From contig JACPOL010000008.1 in assembly GCA_016185065.1 (NCBI GenBank), positions 558,001 through 622,000 of the forward strand: 64,000 nt of DNA, given 5' to 3'. A program made the position numbers and the translations under genes. The DNA is from Chlamydiales bacterium (GTDB taxonomy: Bacteria; Chlamydiota; Chlamydiia; Chlamydiales; Rhabdochlamydiaceae). Positions within the stretch are counted from its first letter, which is position 1. The number at the start of each line of letters is the position of its first letter. The notes under the pieces are model-generated. The model was not told where the DNA came from and did not search any database. It worked only from the letters and a program-made list of their open reading frames with translations. Shown piece by piece: positions 1 through 8,469 of this stretch.

Positions 1-642
1 AAATGAGTTCTCAAAGCATACGCAGAAGCGAAACTGCTTCATTACTTCAAACTTCGTCTGGCTAAGAGGATGACCTGGAATGCCTCCACGATATCTATCG
101 CTAAGAGTGATCGGATTTAGCCCATAAAATTCAAACTCATCTTCGGGTTTGGTCTCGAAAAATCTGACCATATCAACGCGCTCCTTCGTGCTGCTATGAG
201 CGACCATCACACAGAGTCTCTTCTGATCGAAGGTTGGAAGATCGGAGCACATGGGAGTTAAGACAGGGTAGAAGAATTTGAAGTATTTCACTCCATCCAC
301 AAGATTATCATTGTAGGTATAAACCCGCGAAAAGAAGTTGCAATAGGTTGGAGAGACACCCCCGGGTTCCCAAATAAAAAGAACCAACTTCTTTTTTGGC
401 AGACTTGCTACTTCGGAAACAGACCAGAAATTATTCATAAGAAAAATTTTCTTCACGTCTGGCGAGTAGGTCGAATAGATATATCTGCTAAACGGCATGT
501 AGCAAGAGAGCGTATCAAACCCCGTCGTCTCAGCAATTTGAGACCCAGGACAGAGCTCATCTAGTGTAAAATTTGCAAGAATGTCTATTTTATCTGCATT
601 AATCGTGGAAGAGAAGAGCAGAAAGCATAACAAAACCCTCAT
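1..642 (-). CDS. Exported glycosyltransferase family 10-like protein (fucosyltransferase-like), 3' end cut by window
   Basis: The reading frame is open from an ATG at 642 to the window edge, 214 codons with no stop. It begins with a short signal peptide (MRVLLCFLLFSSTINA, then DKID). Near the window edge it reads KFEVMKQFRFCVCFENS, which resembles the FEN-containing donor-binding stretch of GT10 alpha-1,3/4-fucosyltransferases; EFEFYG upstream resembles the family's 'VYG' strand. GT10 enzymes move fucose from GDP-fucose to a GlcNAc or glucose acceptor. The start overlaps the stop of the upstream methyltransferase gene by four bases (ATGA), so the two are probably translated together. GT10 enzymes normally face the cytosol, so a signal peptide is odd. 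The family call rests on one C-terminal motif and part of the domain is outside the window. Another FEN-containing transferase is possible. Confidence 0.6.
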   Translation of the reverse strand, partial: MRVLLCFLLFSSTINADKIDILANFTLDELCPGSQIAETTGFDTLSCYMPFSRYIYSTYSPDVKKIFLMNNFWSVSEVASLPKKKLVLFIWEPGGVSPTYCNFFSRVYTYNDNLVDGVKYFKFFYPVLTPMCSDLPTFDQKRLCVMVAHSSTKERVDMVRFFETKPEDEFEFYGLNPITLSDRYRGGIPGHPLSQTKFEVMKQFRFCVCFENSF

Positions 643-1475
643 CGCGTCTTATCCCAGATGATAACGAGATTGTCGACATCGGTAAGCACAGGTTCGCTGT
701 AGATTCTTGCCTGGACGCCATTCTTTCTTAACAGATTGATAAACTCTGCGGGAGAGAGGGAGTCGAGCCTATAGACTCTTTCTGCGATCTGGTTATAGAT
801 GAGATATCCACGATCTGCCTTTTTGATCACTCGTTCAAAATAGTCGAGCTGAGTTTGGCGATCGCACTCGGAAAAGGCGTAGTTGCTGATGAAAAGATCG
901 ATCTTCTCCTCATTGATATTGGCCTGGATTGGCATACAGATCACATGAGAAACTGAGAGGGAGCGCATCATCTTTTCAACGAGGGGTGTAACCTCGGGAA
1001 GGTCATAGATGTAATAGCTCGAGAACTTTTGGAGCTGAGAGAGGATGAAGCACTGCCCGCCGAAGCCTCCTCCAATCTCCACTGCTGTTGCATTCTCGGG
1101 CAGAGAGAAGAACTTTTGCATCTGGTCTGCAATCGCAATGTAGCGCAGAGTTGTCCCAGAAAAACTCCCAATTCCTGGATAGAAGTTAACTGCAGGATTT
1201 CCGAACTCTTCTAATCTTTGAAATGCCGGCATCTTTTCCAGAACTTCTTTCGAACCATTCTGAAGAAGATGTGTCGCAAAATCTCCTCCTGCACCTACTT
1301 CTAAAACGTGCGCATAATCTGAAAGAGAGCGAAAGTTTTGAAAGACGTAGCCATCTTGAACAGCTTTAAGACAGGTCTCCCGATAGATTCTATCTGCACC
1401 TGTGATGCTCTCTCCTGCTGAGAGAAGTGTAAAAAAAGAGCTGAGTACTAGCGCTGCGAGTGATCGATTGAACAT
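639..1475 (-). CDS. Exported SAM-dependent methyltransferase, putative sugar O-methyltransferase
   Basis: A 278-residue protein with a signal peptide (about residues 1-20, ending LLSAGES). The class I methyltransferase glycine motif VEIGGGFGGQ lies at 132-141 and is followed by YYIYDLPEV, the acidic second strand. This pattern matches the putative sugar O-methyltransferases often found in polysaccharide loci. Inferred role: methylating a hydroxyl of a sugar residue. It is the upstream partner of the GT10-like gene (4-base overlap) and is divergent from the GT92-like gene at 1652, with a 114-bp repeat between them. A SAM enzyme with an export signal is unexpected, because SAM is cytosolic. The substrate cannot be read from sequence. 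Confidence 0.65.
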   Translation of the reverse strand: MFNRSLAALVLSSFFTLLSAGESITGADRIYRETCLKAVQDGYVFQNFRSLSDYAHVLEVGAGGDFATHLLQNGSKEVLEKMPAFQRLEEFGNPAVNFYPGIGSFSGTTLRYIAIADQMQKFFSLPENATAVEIGGGFGGQCFILSQLQKFSSYYIYDLPEVTPLVEKMMRSLSVSHVICMPIQANINEEKIDLFISNYAFSECDRQTQLDYFERVIKKADRGYLIYNQIAERVYRLDSLSPAEFINLLRKNGVQARIYSEPVLTDVDNLVIIWDKTR

Positions 1476-1491
1476 GTTATTTTTACCTCTT

Positions 1492-1605
1492 GAACGGCCC
1501 CTCGCCGCAATCCCGGCTCCTTCAGGGCCGGGTCTAGGCGGGATTCATTTTCTCTTTTATCCTTAGCCGAAGAGAATCTCCTTTCTTTAGGAAGGAGTTC
1601 TTTAA
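1492..1605 (+). repeat. Dispersed 114-bp intergenic repeat, copy 1
   Basis: This segment starts GAACGGCCCCTCGCC and ends AGTTCTTTAA. It recurs almost unchanged at 30606-30719 and, inverted, at 37890-38002. Two foldable parts are visible: an outer AATCCC/GGGATT pairing around CCGG-rich arms, and a CTCCTTT...AAGGAG hairpin near the end. No ORF is conserved among copies. Here it lies in the shared upstream region of two divergent genes. Confidence 0.8.
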
Positions 1606-1651
1606 TACGGAACAAATTGACAAAAAAAAATTTCTTCGTCAATTTTTATCC

Positions 1652-2611
1652 ATGAAATCACTATTTCTTTCTCTTCTTCTCTTCATTTTCGGAAATTCTA
1701 CCTGTTTTTCCTCCACGTACGAACTCTCAATTGCTGCAATTTTTCGCGACGAGGGGCCCTATCTAAAAGAGTGGATCGAATACCACAAAATGGTCGGTGT
1801 TGAGCACTTCTGGATGTATAACGATTCGAGCAGAGACAACTGGGAAGAGGTACTCAAGCCCTACATTGAAGAGGGGCTTGTCGAAATCATCAACTGGCCG
1901 ATTCCGACTCCCCTCGACTTTATCCACTATCAGCGCATGGCGTATCGCGATGCACTTGGAAGAAGTAGCGGCATTACAACGTGGCTTGCTCTTATCGATA
2001 TCGATGAGTTTCTCCTGCCAAAAGAAGAGAAAACCGTAACGGAGTGTCTATCCAAACACTTCTCTCATGCTTCAGGCGTCTACATCAACTGGAACGTCTT
2101 CGGGACTGGCAAGGTCTATCTGGAAGAGGATGAGCCTATCCTCTTTAAACTCACTGCATGTGCAGAGAGGTGGCATCCGCGAAATGCTGTGGGAAAGAGC
2201 ATCGTAAAACCAGACCGCGTCCAGTATTCGGATGTCAATGACATCTGGAATATCCACCACTACACTCTTCTAGGAGAGGATCAATATTTGAATGGAGACG
2301 GAGAGCCGATAAGGCATAAAGAGATCTACTTAGATAACGTTGATTATTATGTTCATGACTTAATTATCGATCGCTTTGTTTGTGACAGGTTCATACGCAT
2401 CAACCACTATACCATGAGAGACGAGAACTTCTTCCACGAGATCCGCCTCCCGAGAAATAAGAGCTTTGGCATCGAAGAGCGCGATATCTGGCAGCATTAT
2501 CACGAGTTCAATAAAGAGCATGATAACACTATCAAGCACTTTATCCGGACAAACTACCCTGAGATCTGCGAGACGTTCTGGAAACAAGCGCCTCTCTCTG
2601 GAGAACCATGA
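1652..2611 (+). CDS. Exported glycosyltransferase, GT92/DUF23-like
   Basis: A 319-residue protein with an N-terminal signal peptide (MKSLFLSLLLFIFGNSTCFS). The fold starts at IAAIFRDEGPYLKEWIEYH, the opening of GT92/'Glyco_tranf_2_4' enzymes, continues with HFWMYNDSSRDN, and carries the metal-binding motif as D116-I-D118 in LALIDIDEFLLP. The C-terminal INHYTMRDENFF is also typical. Members transfer hexoses such as galactose from UDP-sugars. It overlaps the GT11 gene by four bases (ATGA), giving a run of three tightly packed plus-strand genes (1652-4156). The acceptor is unknown. With its signal peptide it should leave the cytosol, where nucleotide sugars are made. Confidence 0.75.
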   Translation: MKSLFLSLLLFIFGNSTCFSSTYELSIAAIFRDEGPYLKEWIEYHKMVGVEHFWMYNDSSRDNWEEVLKPYIEEGLVEIINWPIPTPLDFIHYQRMAYRDALGRSSGITTWLALIDIDEFLLPKEEKTVTECLSKHFSHASGVYINWNVFGTGKVYLEEDEPILFKLTACAERWHPRNAVGKSIVKPDRVQYSDVNDIWNIHHYTLLGEDQYLNGDGEPIRHKEIYLDNVDYYVHDLIIDRFVCDRFIRINHYTMRDENFFHEIRLPRNKSFGIEERDIWQHYHEFNKEHDNTIKHFIRTNYPEICETFWKQAPLSGEP

Positions 2612-3450
2612 AGCTTAAGCTTATCGCAGCTGCCCTCCTATGCATTTCTAGCTTTTGCAGAGCGGAAGAAGAGAAGGGCTTCGTCATTGCCAATATCTAT
2701 GGACAACTAGGAAATAACCTCTTCCAAGTGGCCGCTGCAAGCGCCCTCGCATGGGATAATGGAGTTGATCCCTACTTTCCTAGCTTCAGATCCTCCTCTC
2801 CTGTCTACCAGCGCGTCTTCTTCAGAGTGAATCGAAGGCCTCCACACCAGAATATCTCTTTTGAATGGAATGAGCCGAGTTATGCCTACACTCCTATCCC
2901 CTATCAGCCCAACATGCGGATGATCGGGTATTTTCAGTCGGAAAAGTACTTTGCTCACCACAGGGAGCGCCTCCTGGAGCTCTTTGCTCCTCATCCAGAC
3001 GATCTTGCTTATATGAAGCAGAAGTACCAGTGGCTCTTTGAGCATCCAAACACTGTGGGCGTGCAGCTCCGCTATTACAAGTTTGAATTTCCTACAGAAG
3101 ATCTCTATCCCCAGTATGGGAGAGACTACTTGGAAAAGGCGATGGCCGTATTTCCTAAATCCGCACTATTTGTGGTGAGCAGCAATAACTTGGATTTCGC
3201 AAAGAAGAGCATCCCTCACTGGGTGAAAAATGTGGTTTTTATTGAAAATGAGCCACACTACATCGACTTCTATCTCTTGAGCTTTTGTAAACATAATATC
3301 ATCACCAACTCGAGCTTTGGCTGGTGGAGCGCCTGGCTAAATCAGAACCCGAACAAGATCGTCATATGCCCCAGCCTCTGGATTAAGGGTTTTCCAACAC
3401 AAGATGCGTGTCCCAAAGAGTGGTTCGACATCGAAGCGAAATATGAGTAG
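2608..3450 (+). CDS. Exported glycosyltransferase family 11 protein (alpha-1,2-fucosyltransferase-like)
   Basis: A 280-residue protein: signal peptide (MKLKLIAAALLCISSFCRAE), then GQLGNNLFQVAAASALA, the N-terminal motif of GT11, and NSSFGWWSAWLN at 234-245, the C-terminal motif. GT11 enzymes add fucose in alpha-1,2 linkage from GDP-fucose. The central donor-binding motif, normally HxRRGDY, reads Q153-L-R155-Y-Y, so the His and second Arg are missing while Arg155 remains; activity or donor may differ. The start overlaps the GT92 stop by four bases and the end overlaps the next start by eight. Length is typical of the family. Confidence 0.75.
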   Translation: MKLKLIAAALLCISSFCRAEEEKGFVIANIYGQLGNNLFQVAAASALAWDNGVDPYFPSFRSSSPVYQRVFFRVNRRPPHQNISFEWNEPSYAYTPIPYQPNMRMIGYFQSEKYFAHHRERLLELFAPHPDDLAYMKQKYQWLFEHPNTVGVQLRYYKFEFPTEDLYPQYGRDYLEKAMAVFPKSALFVVSSNNLDFAKKSIPHWVKNVVFIENEPHYIDFYLLSFCKHNIITNSSFGWWSAWLNQNPNKIVICPSLWIKGFPTQDACPKEWFDIEAKYE

Positions 3451-4156
3451 TTGGATTCTCTTTTCTATTTTTCTTATCACAACTATCTCAGCTAACGCTC
3501 TGCAGCAGCCTCTATTTGTCAGTTTGGGTTCCCACTGCCGGCCCGTACTGATGTTGCAAGAATGCGGATTGAGAAAGGCAGCTTTCCCCTTCGACTGGAT
3601 CTGCTCCGTCGATGGAGAGAGGCTCCTTGAAATCATAGAGGAGGATTTTCTCGTTTTTCTAAATGAGAAGTATCTTGTTGTTTACGAGATCGGTGGAGGC
3701 CCGCTCTTGCACAACTACTACCACCTCGAATTCTTGCATGAGGGAGACTGGAGAGAGGGGCGCTACGCTGCAAACCTAGAAAAGATGAGATCCAAATATC
3801 AGAGAAGGATCGAGAGATTTAGAAGCCTAAGTGATTATAAAGGAAAGGTCTTCTTCATCAGACAGGCATCTACCTATTCTCTCGAAGATCCCCACCGCTT
3901 TTTCAAGTTCACTCATACCCTTGAAATCGATGAGGACTTTTCTCTTAAACTCTATCAGACACTTAAGAAGCGTTTTCCAAAGCTAGATTTCGGCCTAATC
4001 ATCATAAATCACCAGTATGAAAATGAAGAGGTCTTCTTAGAAAAGCAGCTGACTCAGGACATCTACATGATTAGAACAAATCCCACCCTGGAACTCAGCC
4101 AAATGGGCTCTGCCTTCTCCCGATTCTTCCAAAAACACTTTTTACTCTTTGATTGA
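3443..4156 (+). CDS. Exported DUF1796 (putative papain-like cysteine peptidase) family protein
   Basis: The ATG at 3443 is chosen because it opens directly on a signal peptide (MSSWILFSIFLITTISANA); an earlier in-frame ATG at 3404 would add 13 hydrophilic residues. The mature 237-residue protein begins LFVSLGSHCRPVLML and LRKAAFPFDWI, the signature of DUF1796, with the invariant-type Cys at residue 32 and the PFDW motif at 49-52. Biochemical function is not established; the family is described as putative cysteine peptidases and often sits in glycan or capsule loci. It is the last gene of the 1652-4156 run and overlaps the GT11 gene by 8 bases. Confidence 0.7.
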   Translation: MSSWILFSIFLITTISANALQQPLFVSLGSHCRPVLMLQECGLRKAAFPFDWICSVDGERLLEIIEEDFLVFLNEKYLVVYEIGGGPLLHNYYHLEFLHEGDWREGRYAANLEKMRSKYQRRIERFRSLSDYKGKVFFIRQASTYSLEDPHRFFKFTHTLEIDEDFSLKLYQTLKKRFPKLDFGLIIINHQYENEEVFLEKQLTQDIYMIRTNPTLELSQMGSAFSRFFQKHFLLFD

Positions 4157-4167
4157 GCGAAGCGAAA

Positions 4168-4270
4168 TCCCTGGAGTGCGGTGCTCTGCACCGCCCTGGG
4201 TTTTTCTTAAGCAGAATCGCCAGTGAAACCTTAAAAAATTAAGGCGGTGCAGAGCACCGCACTCCAGGGA
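4168..4270. repeat. Palindromic element A with 28-bp perfect inverted arms; likely bidirectional terminator
   Basis: Arms 4168-4195 and 4243-4270 are perfect reverse complements (TCCCTGGAGTGCGGTGCTCT and onward). Each arm also holds the small palindrome GGTGCTCTGCACC. The core sequence GGAGTGCGG is shared with elements at 17953 and 24543. It lies between two convergent genes and could stop transcription from both sides. Confidence 0.8.
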
Positions 4271-4303
4271 CCTCTCTTCGTTCGGTCAAAGAAAGAAAAT
4301 CTC

Positions 4304-5467
4304 TTACTCTGCTTTGGCTGTCTTCTTTTCGCGGAGCTTCTCAACGGGAAAGACGCGGTTTGCTTTAGCCTGCTTGCGCAGCTCGGCGGGCAGGTTTGAT
4401 ATCTTCAGAAGCTTGTCGCAGAGGTCTATCGACTCTTGATAGTTGCCAACATAATATGAGCAGATCGACTTCTGAAAGAGAAGGCCGTAATCCTCGATCC
4501 AATTCTCATTGAAGAGAGCGTCGCGCTGCTCTGGCCTTGGGATGAAATCACAGAGCCTGAGATACTCATATGCAGATTTATAGTCGCCCTGATCGCAATA
4601 GAGCTGAACGAGATAGTAGATCGGCTCCATCCGGTGCGGACGATAGGCGTGCGCCTGTTTATAAGCCTCAATGGCAAGGTGGGGTGAAAGGCCGATGTCT
4701 CTCATCAAGTGCGCGATCTGAAGCTTTGACCAGAAGATCTCCTCTTCCCAACCTCCCATGTTTACTCTCTTCTGGTAGCATTCAAGAGCCTTCCCCTTCT
4801 CTCCAGCGTCTCTATAGCTCTCTGCCAAATAGAAAGCATAGCGGCTATTCCATGGCTCCTTTTTCAGGCCATCTTCTAGGAGCTGCACGTTCTTGAGAAA
4901 TTTCTTAGGATCACTGGAGCGTGCTCCTCCATCTCCCGAAACGTATCTGATATCTTTCAGAACGTCAGTTACGTGAGGAAAATCTCCGCCCAGATACTCG
5001 TGGGTAACTCCAACCCATTTCCAGGGCAGATCCCCCTTCACAAGTTGAGGCTTTAAATAGGAGAACTCTTTGGATCCCCTCCACATGTCATAGATTTCGT
5101 GCTTAAGTTCTGGAAACTTGAATCCTCTTTTATACTCCAGAGTGTCATCTGCATCCATGAACAGGATGTAGTCCCCCTTCCCTCTTGCCAGATCGTAGGC
5201 CTCGCTGCGACTCTCTCCAAAGTTCTTCCATGGCCTCTCGTGAAGCTCTCCAGGAATGCCCTTCATATGCTTTCGAATGATCTCTTGCGTCCCATCCGTC
5301 GACCCAGTGTCTACAATCACCCAGTAGTCGATCAGAGGCTTTACCGAGTCTAGGCAGCGGGTAATCACCTTGCTCTCATCTTTGACGATCATGTTTAGGC
5401 AGATCTTCTGCTTTGCATCCAACCCAGCGATGAGAAGCAATAAAACTACACATAGTCTTTTGAACAT
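4304..5467 (-). CDS. Exported GT2-family glycosyltransferase with TPR-like C-terminal repeats
   Basis: A 387-residue protein with a signal peptide (MFKRLCVVLLLLIAGLDA). The GT-A domain starts ICLNMIVKDE, then VDTGSTDGTQE at 52-62 and the metal-binding MDADD at 104-108. From about residue 185 there are helical pairs such as RYAFYLAESYRDAGEKGKALECY and EPIYYLVQLYCDQGDYKSAYEY, which are TPR units. This GT2-TPR layout is common among bacterial transferases of unknown acceptor. It is convergent with the 1652-4156 run and separated from it by palindrome A. As with its neighbours, the odd feature is the export signal. Confidence 0.75.
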   Translation of the reverse strand: MFKRLCVVLLLLIAGLDAKQKICLNMIVKDESKVITRCLDSVKPLIDYWVIVDTGSTDGTQEIIRKHMKGIPGELHERPWKNFGESRSEAYDLARGKGDYILFMDADDTLEYKRGFKFPELKHEIYDMWRGSKEFSYLKPQLVKGDLPWKWVGVTHEYLGGDFPHVTDVLKDIRYVSGDGGARSSDPKKFLKNVQLLEDGLKKEPWNSRYAFYLAESYRDAGEKGKALECYQKRVNMGGWEEEIFWSKLQIAHLMRDIGLSPHLAIEAYKQAHAYRPHRMEPIYYLVQLYCDQGDYKSAYEYLRLCDFIPRPEQRDALFNENWIEDYGLLFQKSICSYYVGNYQESIDLCDKLLKISNLPAELRKQAKANRVFPVEKLREKKTAKAE

Positions 5468-5547
5468 GAGAAAGCCTCCTGAAAAATAATAAATTTAAGC
5501 AGGAGGCCGAAATTGCGCAAGCCCTCTTCCACAAAGAGGGCTCATGA

Positions 5548-8388
5548 TTAGAAGGCGTAGGAGAGCTGGGCGTTGACGTTCTGATCCCAGTAGTCTTCCT
5601 GGATTTCAGCGTCGTATCGCAGATTGGCGATAAGCCGCTTATCCAAGAAGAGCCCAGAGAGTCCAAGCGCTGGGCTAAAGAGAGAGCGGTTGGGCTTCAT
5701 TCCCGACACGGTAAATGAGTCGCCTGCATCTTTGAACTTCACACTGTAGTGCTTGCCTTTGAAGCGAACTTCTCTTATCCAGCTAAGCTTAAGATCTGGA
5801 ATCAGGCTCCACTTCTGATAGGCGAAGCATCTTGCAATACCAAGCCCCAGCTCGTTCCTCACCATATTCGAGGTTTTCGACTTAAGCTTGAGATTAAAGC
5901 CTGAAGCTCCGTTTTCCGAGAAGCCCCTCTCGTGTACATAGATGTAGTCTAGAGAGTCAAAGGGTCTGAATTCTATCCCTTTAAAGCCAAAGAGAAAGCC
6001 CCCCTCGATATGCGCATCATACTCGACGCCATTATGATTGTTCTTTGCTTTGCGATGAAAGTTTGAAAAGTCAATTTTTCTGAAAGCCTCATAGTGGCTA
6101 AAGCCGCCGAGAAGAGAAGCATTGGCATAGGCAAAACTATTAAACCAGGCTGTATAGAGATCGGCATAGTAGCTGCTGATGCTTCCGTTACCTCGCGACG
6201 CTTTCCAGTCGATATCCGTGTAGGTGTACGCTGCGCTTGCACCCACAAAGAAGTTATTCAAGCAGCCATAGTCGACTCCTGTGACTAGTCCAGCAGTGTT
6301 TGCGTTAAAGCCCACCTGTTTCTGAATCGCCTGCTGCTTGGCGAAATCGCCAAACAGATCGCCCCAGAAGCTAACTCGTTTTACTGGGTCGCATGTCCGT
6401 GTGCACTTGGTGAGATAGAGCTCTTGCATCCTGCTCGAAATGGCTTGCGTCACACGTGTGTTGTTATTCTCTTGAGAGAGCGCAAGCGCATTCAGAAGCG
6501 CGGGGCGCATCTGATCGAGAGCCTCTCTGAGATCTACACCATTTAAAACTTGAAGAGCGCCGATCACGCTGGAGAGATCGGAACCAAAAGGAAGATTTAA
6601 CTCATCGAGAACAGCGGTAATCTCTGGAGCATCCCCCATAGGATCCATCTCCGCAAAATGAAAGCGAGCGAGTGCGAGCTGCACCTCGTTCGGCAGGTAG
6701 TTCACCTCGGTAATATAACCTGGAAGAAGTCCCGTTACTGTCGAAAAATGGGTTGCGTCGGTGAATCCATTTGTCGCGGTGATGATTGGGTAGACCGTAT
6801 CTGGATGGTAGATCACTCCCTGTTCAAAAATAAGAGATAGTTCAGCTCCATTTTCAATCGTCACTATCCCTGTACCCAGTGCGTTTGTCGCTGCAACTTT
6901 AGAAGCAGTTGTCTCCCCAACCTCTATCATTGTTATGGATCCTGCTGCTGCGTCATAGGAGCCCACAGAGAGCGTTCCAATCGAATTCCCTGGTGAGACG
7001 ACTCCTCGGTTTACAACCGGCCCATGAGCTGCGCCCGTGCCTGATAGAACGCCGCCACTCTTCACGGAAAAATTGCCGCCAAGCGCTCCATTCAGAGCAA
7101 GCTTTCCTCCATCGACTGTAACCTCTCCAGAAAATGTTGGATTATTTCCGGTGACATTCAATCGACCGCCGCCGACTACCGTTAGATTTCCGGGTCCAAC
7201 AAAGGGCCCAGCAACCGTCGTGCTGCTTCCACTGCCTCCTACTTGGAGATTAAAATTCTGAAAGTCAACGCTGCCAGTGGCATCACTTGCAAGTGATCCG
7301 AGTGTACTATTCTGATCGATGCGGAGTCTTCCAGTGGAGTTCACAACAAAACTGCCGCCTGTTGCGCCTCCGAGATTTCCAGCAAGCGCAAGCGTTCCGT
7401 CGTTGATAGTAACGGTTCCTTCGAAAGAGGGGTTATTTCCTGTGATATTCAGGACTCCTGTCCCCACCTTTGTTAAATTCCCGCCATTGAGAACCCCCGC
7501 TAGCGTCGCATCGCTGTTATCGCTCCCTGTTTGGAGCGTGCGGTGCGCAAACTGAATGCTGCTCGTAGCATCTGAGTTAATCGAACCAAATCTATTGTTT
7601 TGCAGAATCTGCAAGCTAGCATTTGAATTGAGATTAATAGAGGAGCTGCCTCCAGATGCCGATTGAAGAAACTGGACCAGACAGTTATTCCCGCTTAGAG
7701 TCAGCGTCGCATCACCGGCAGTTGAATTTTCAAGAAATTGGATGAAGTTATTCTGAGAACCCGAACTTGTCGTGACATTGATCTCGGAGCTCCCCGCAGA
7801 GGAGCTATCTCCGAAGATGATCTGCCCGGCATTTACGCTGTTAAAACGCGCCTCTCCTGCAGACGCAGTTCCATGAAAGCTCACGACTCCCGAATTGCTC
7901 AAATCAAAAGTGGCTTTGCCAGCATGGCTCGCATCTGTGAATTGAATATCCCCGCTCTGAATCACGTAGTCTACAATCCCGGCTGCAGAAGAGTCTGCAG
8001 AGGCGCTATTGCTAAAAAAGATCTGCCCCCCACTAGGAACGGTAAATCTTTGAAGGACAGCTCCGGGATCTGAAGTCACCCCAGCTTGAGAAAAGCGTAG
8101 CGACGCGTGCGCTCCCACCAGAGAGAACTGGTAAGATGGCGCGCTGCTTGTAAAGTGAAACTCTCCAACGGGGAGATTGAGTGTTGTTGTCGGATTTGTA
8201 ATCGATGAGGTTGAAAAGACAACCTGATCCGATGCTCCTGGAACAACTCCTGTAGCCCAGTTGCTGCTGCTATCTAATACTCCGTTTACAGGTAGCGATT
8301 TCCAGTTGATTTGGGCAGCTTCAGTGGGGAAATACACACCGAGCAGTGCAAGCGTCGCAATGCTAAGTGTCAGCGATCTTCTGTTCAT
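5548..8388 (-). CDS. Autotransporter with beta-helix passenger (PATR repeats) and C-terminal barrel
   Basis: A 946-residue type V secretion protein. A signal peptide (about 1-24, ending TEAAQ) is followed by a Ser/Gly/Asn-rich passenger. Between about 300 and 470 are autotransporter-associated strand repeats such as LTKVGTGVLNITGNNPSFEGTVTINDG, which predict a beta-helix. A linker ends in LYLTKCTRTC (two Cys). The last ~270 residues form the 12-strand barrel and end in the expected aromatic, AQLSYAF. The passenger should be displayed or released at the surface. The linker and barrel closely match the next gene upstream, so the pair arose by duplication. The repeat layout and Cys pair differ from classical chlamydial Pmp GGAI/FxxN repeats. 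Confidence 0.85.
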   Translation of the reverse strand: MNRRSLTLSIATLALLGVYFPTEAAQINWKSLPVNGVLDSSSNWATGVVPGASDQVVFSTSSITNPTTTLNLPVGEFHFTSSAPSYQFSLVGAHASLRFSQAGVTSDPGAVLQRFTVPSGGQIFFSNSASADSSAAGIVDYVIQSGDIQFTDASHAGKATFDLSNSGVVSFHGTASAGEARFNSVNAGQIIFGDSSSAGSSEINVTTSSGSQNNFIQFLENSTAGDATLTLSGNNCLVQFLQSASGGSSSINLNSNASLQILQNNRFGSINSDATSSIQFAHRTLQTGSDNSDATLAGVLNGGNLTKVGTGVLNITGNNPSFEGTVTINDGTLALAGNLGGATGGSFVVNSTGRLRIDQNSTLGSLASDATGSVDFQNFNLQVGGSGSSTTVAGPFVGPGNLTVVGGGRLNVTGNNPTFSGEVTVDGGKLALNGALGGNFSVKSGGVLSGTGAAHGPVVNRGVVSPGNSIGTLSVGSYDAAAGSITMIEVGETTASKVAATNALGTGIVTIENGAELSLIFEQGVIYHPDTVYPIITATNGFTDATHFSTVTGLLPGYITEVNYLPNEVQLALARFHFAEMDPMGDAPEITAVLDELNLPFGSDLSSVIGALQVLNGVDLREALDQMRPALLNALALSQENNNTRVTQAISSRMQELYLTKCTRTCDPVKRVSFWGDLFGDFAKQQAIQKQVGFNANTAGLVTGVDYGCLNNFFVGASAAYTYTDIDWKASRGNGSISSYYADLYTAWFNSFAYANASLLGGFSHYEAFRKIDFSNFHRKAKNNHNGVEYDAHIEGGFLFGFKGIEFRPFDSLDYIYVHERGFSENGASGFNLKLKSKTSNMVRNELGLGIARCFAYQKWSLIPDLKLSWIREVRFKGKHYSVKFKDAGDSFTVSGMKPNRSLFSPALGLSGLFLDKRLIANLRYDAEIQEDYWDQNVNAQLSYAF

Positions 8389-8469
8389 TAATAGCTCTCC
8401 TAATTTTTCAATAAAAATAACCGTTGAAAAAGCAAATGCCTTCTCAATCCTTCAAAAAAACTAAAGTTT

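Noticed and set aside
6909..8073. Plus-strand ORFs opposite the autotransporter passenger
   Set aside because: Repetitive passenger coding produces open antisense frames; no leader or motif is present.
5548..8388. Assignment of the autotransporter to the classical chlamydial Pmp family
   Set aside because: The passenger lacks the repeated GGAI and FxxN motifs that define Pmps and has PATR-type repeats instead.
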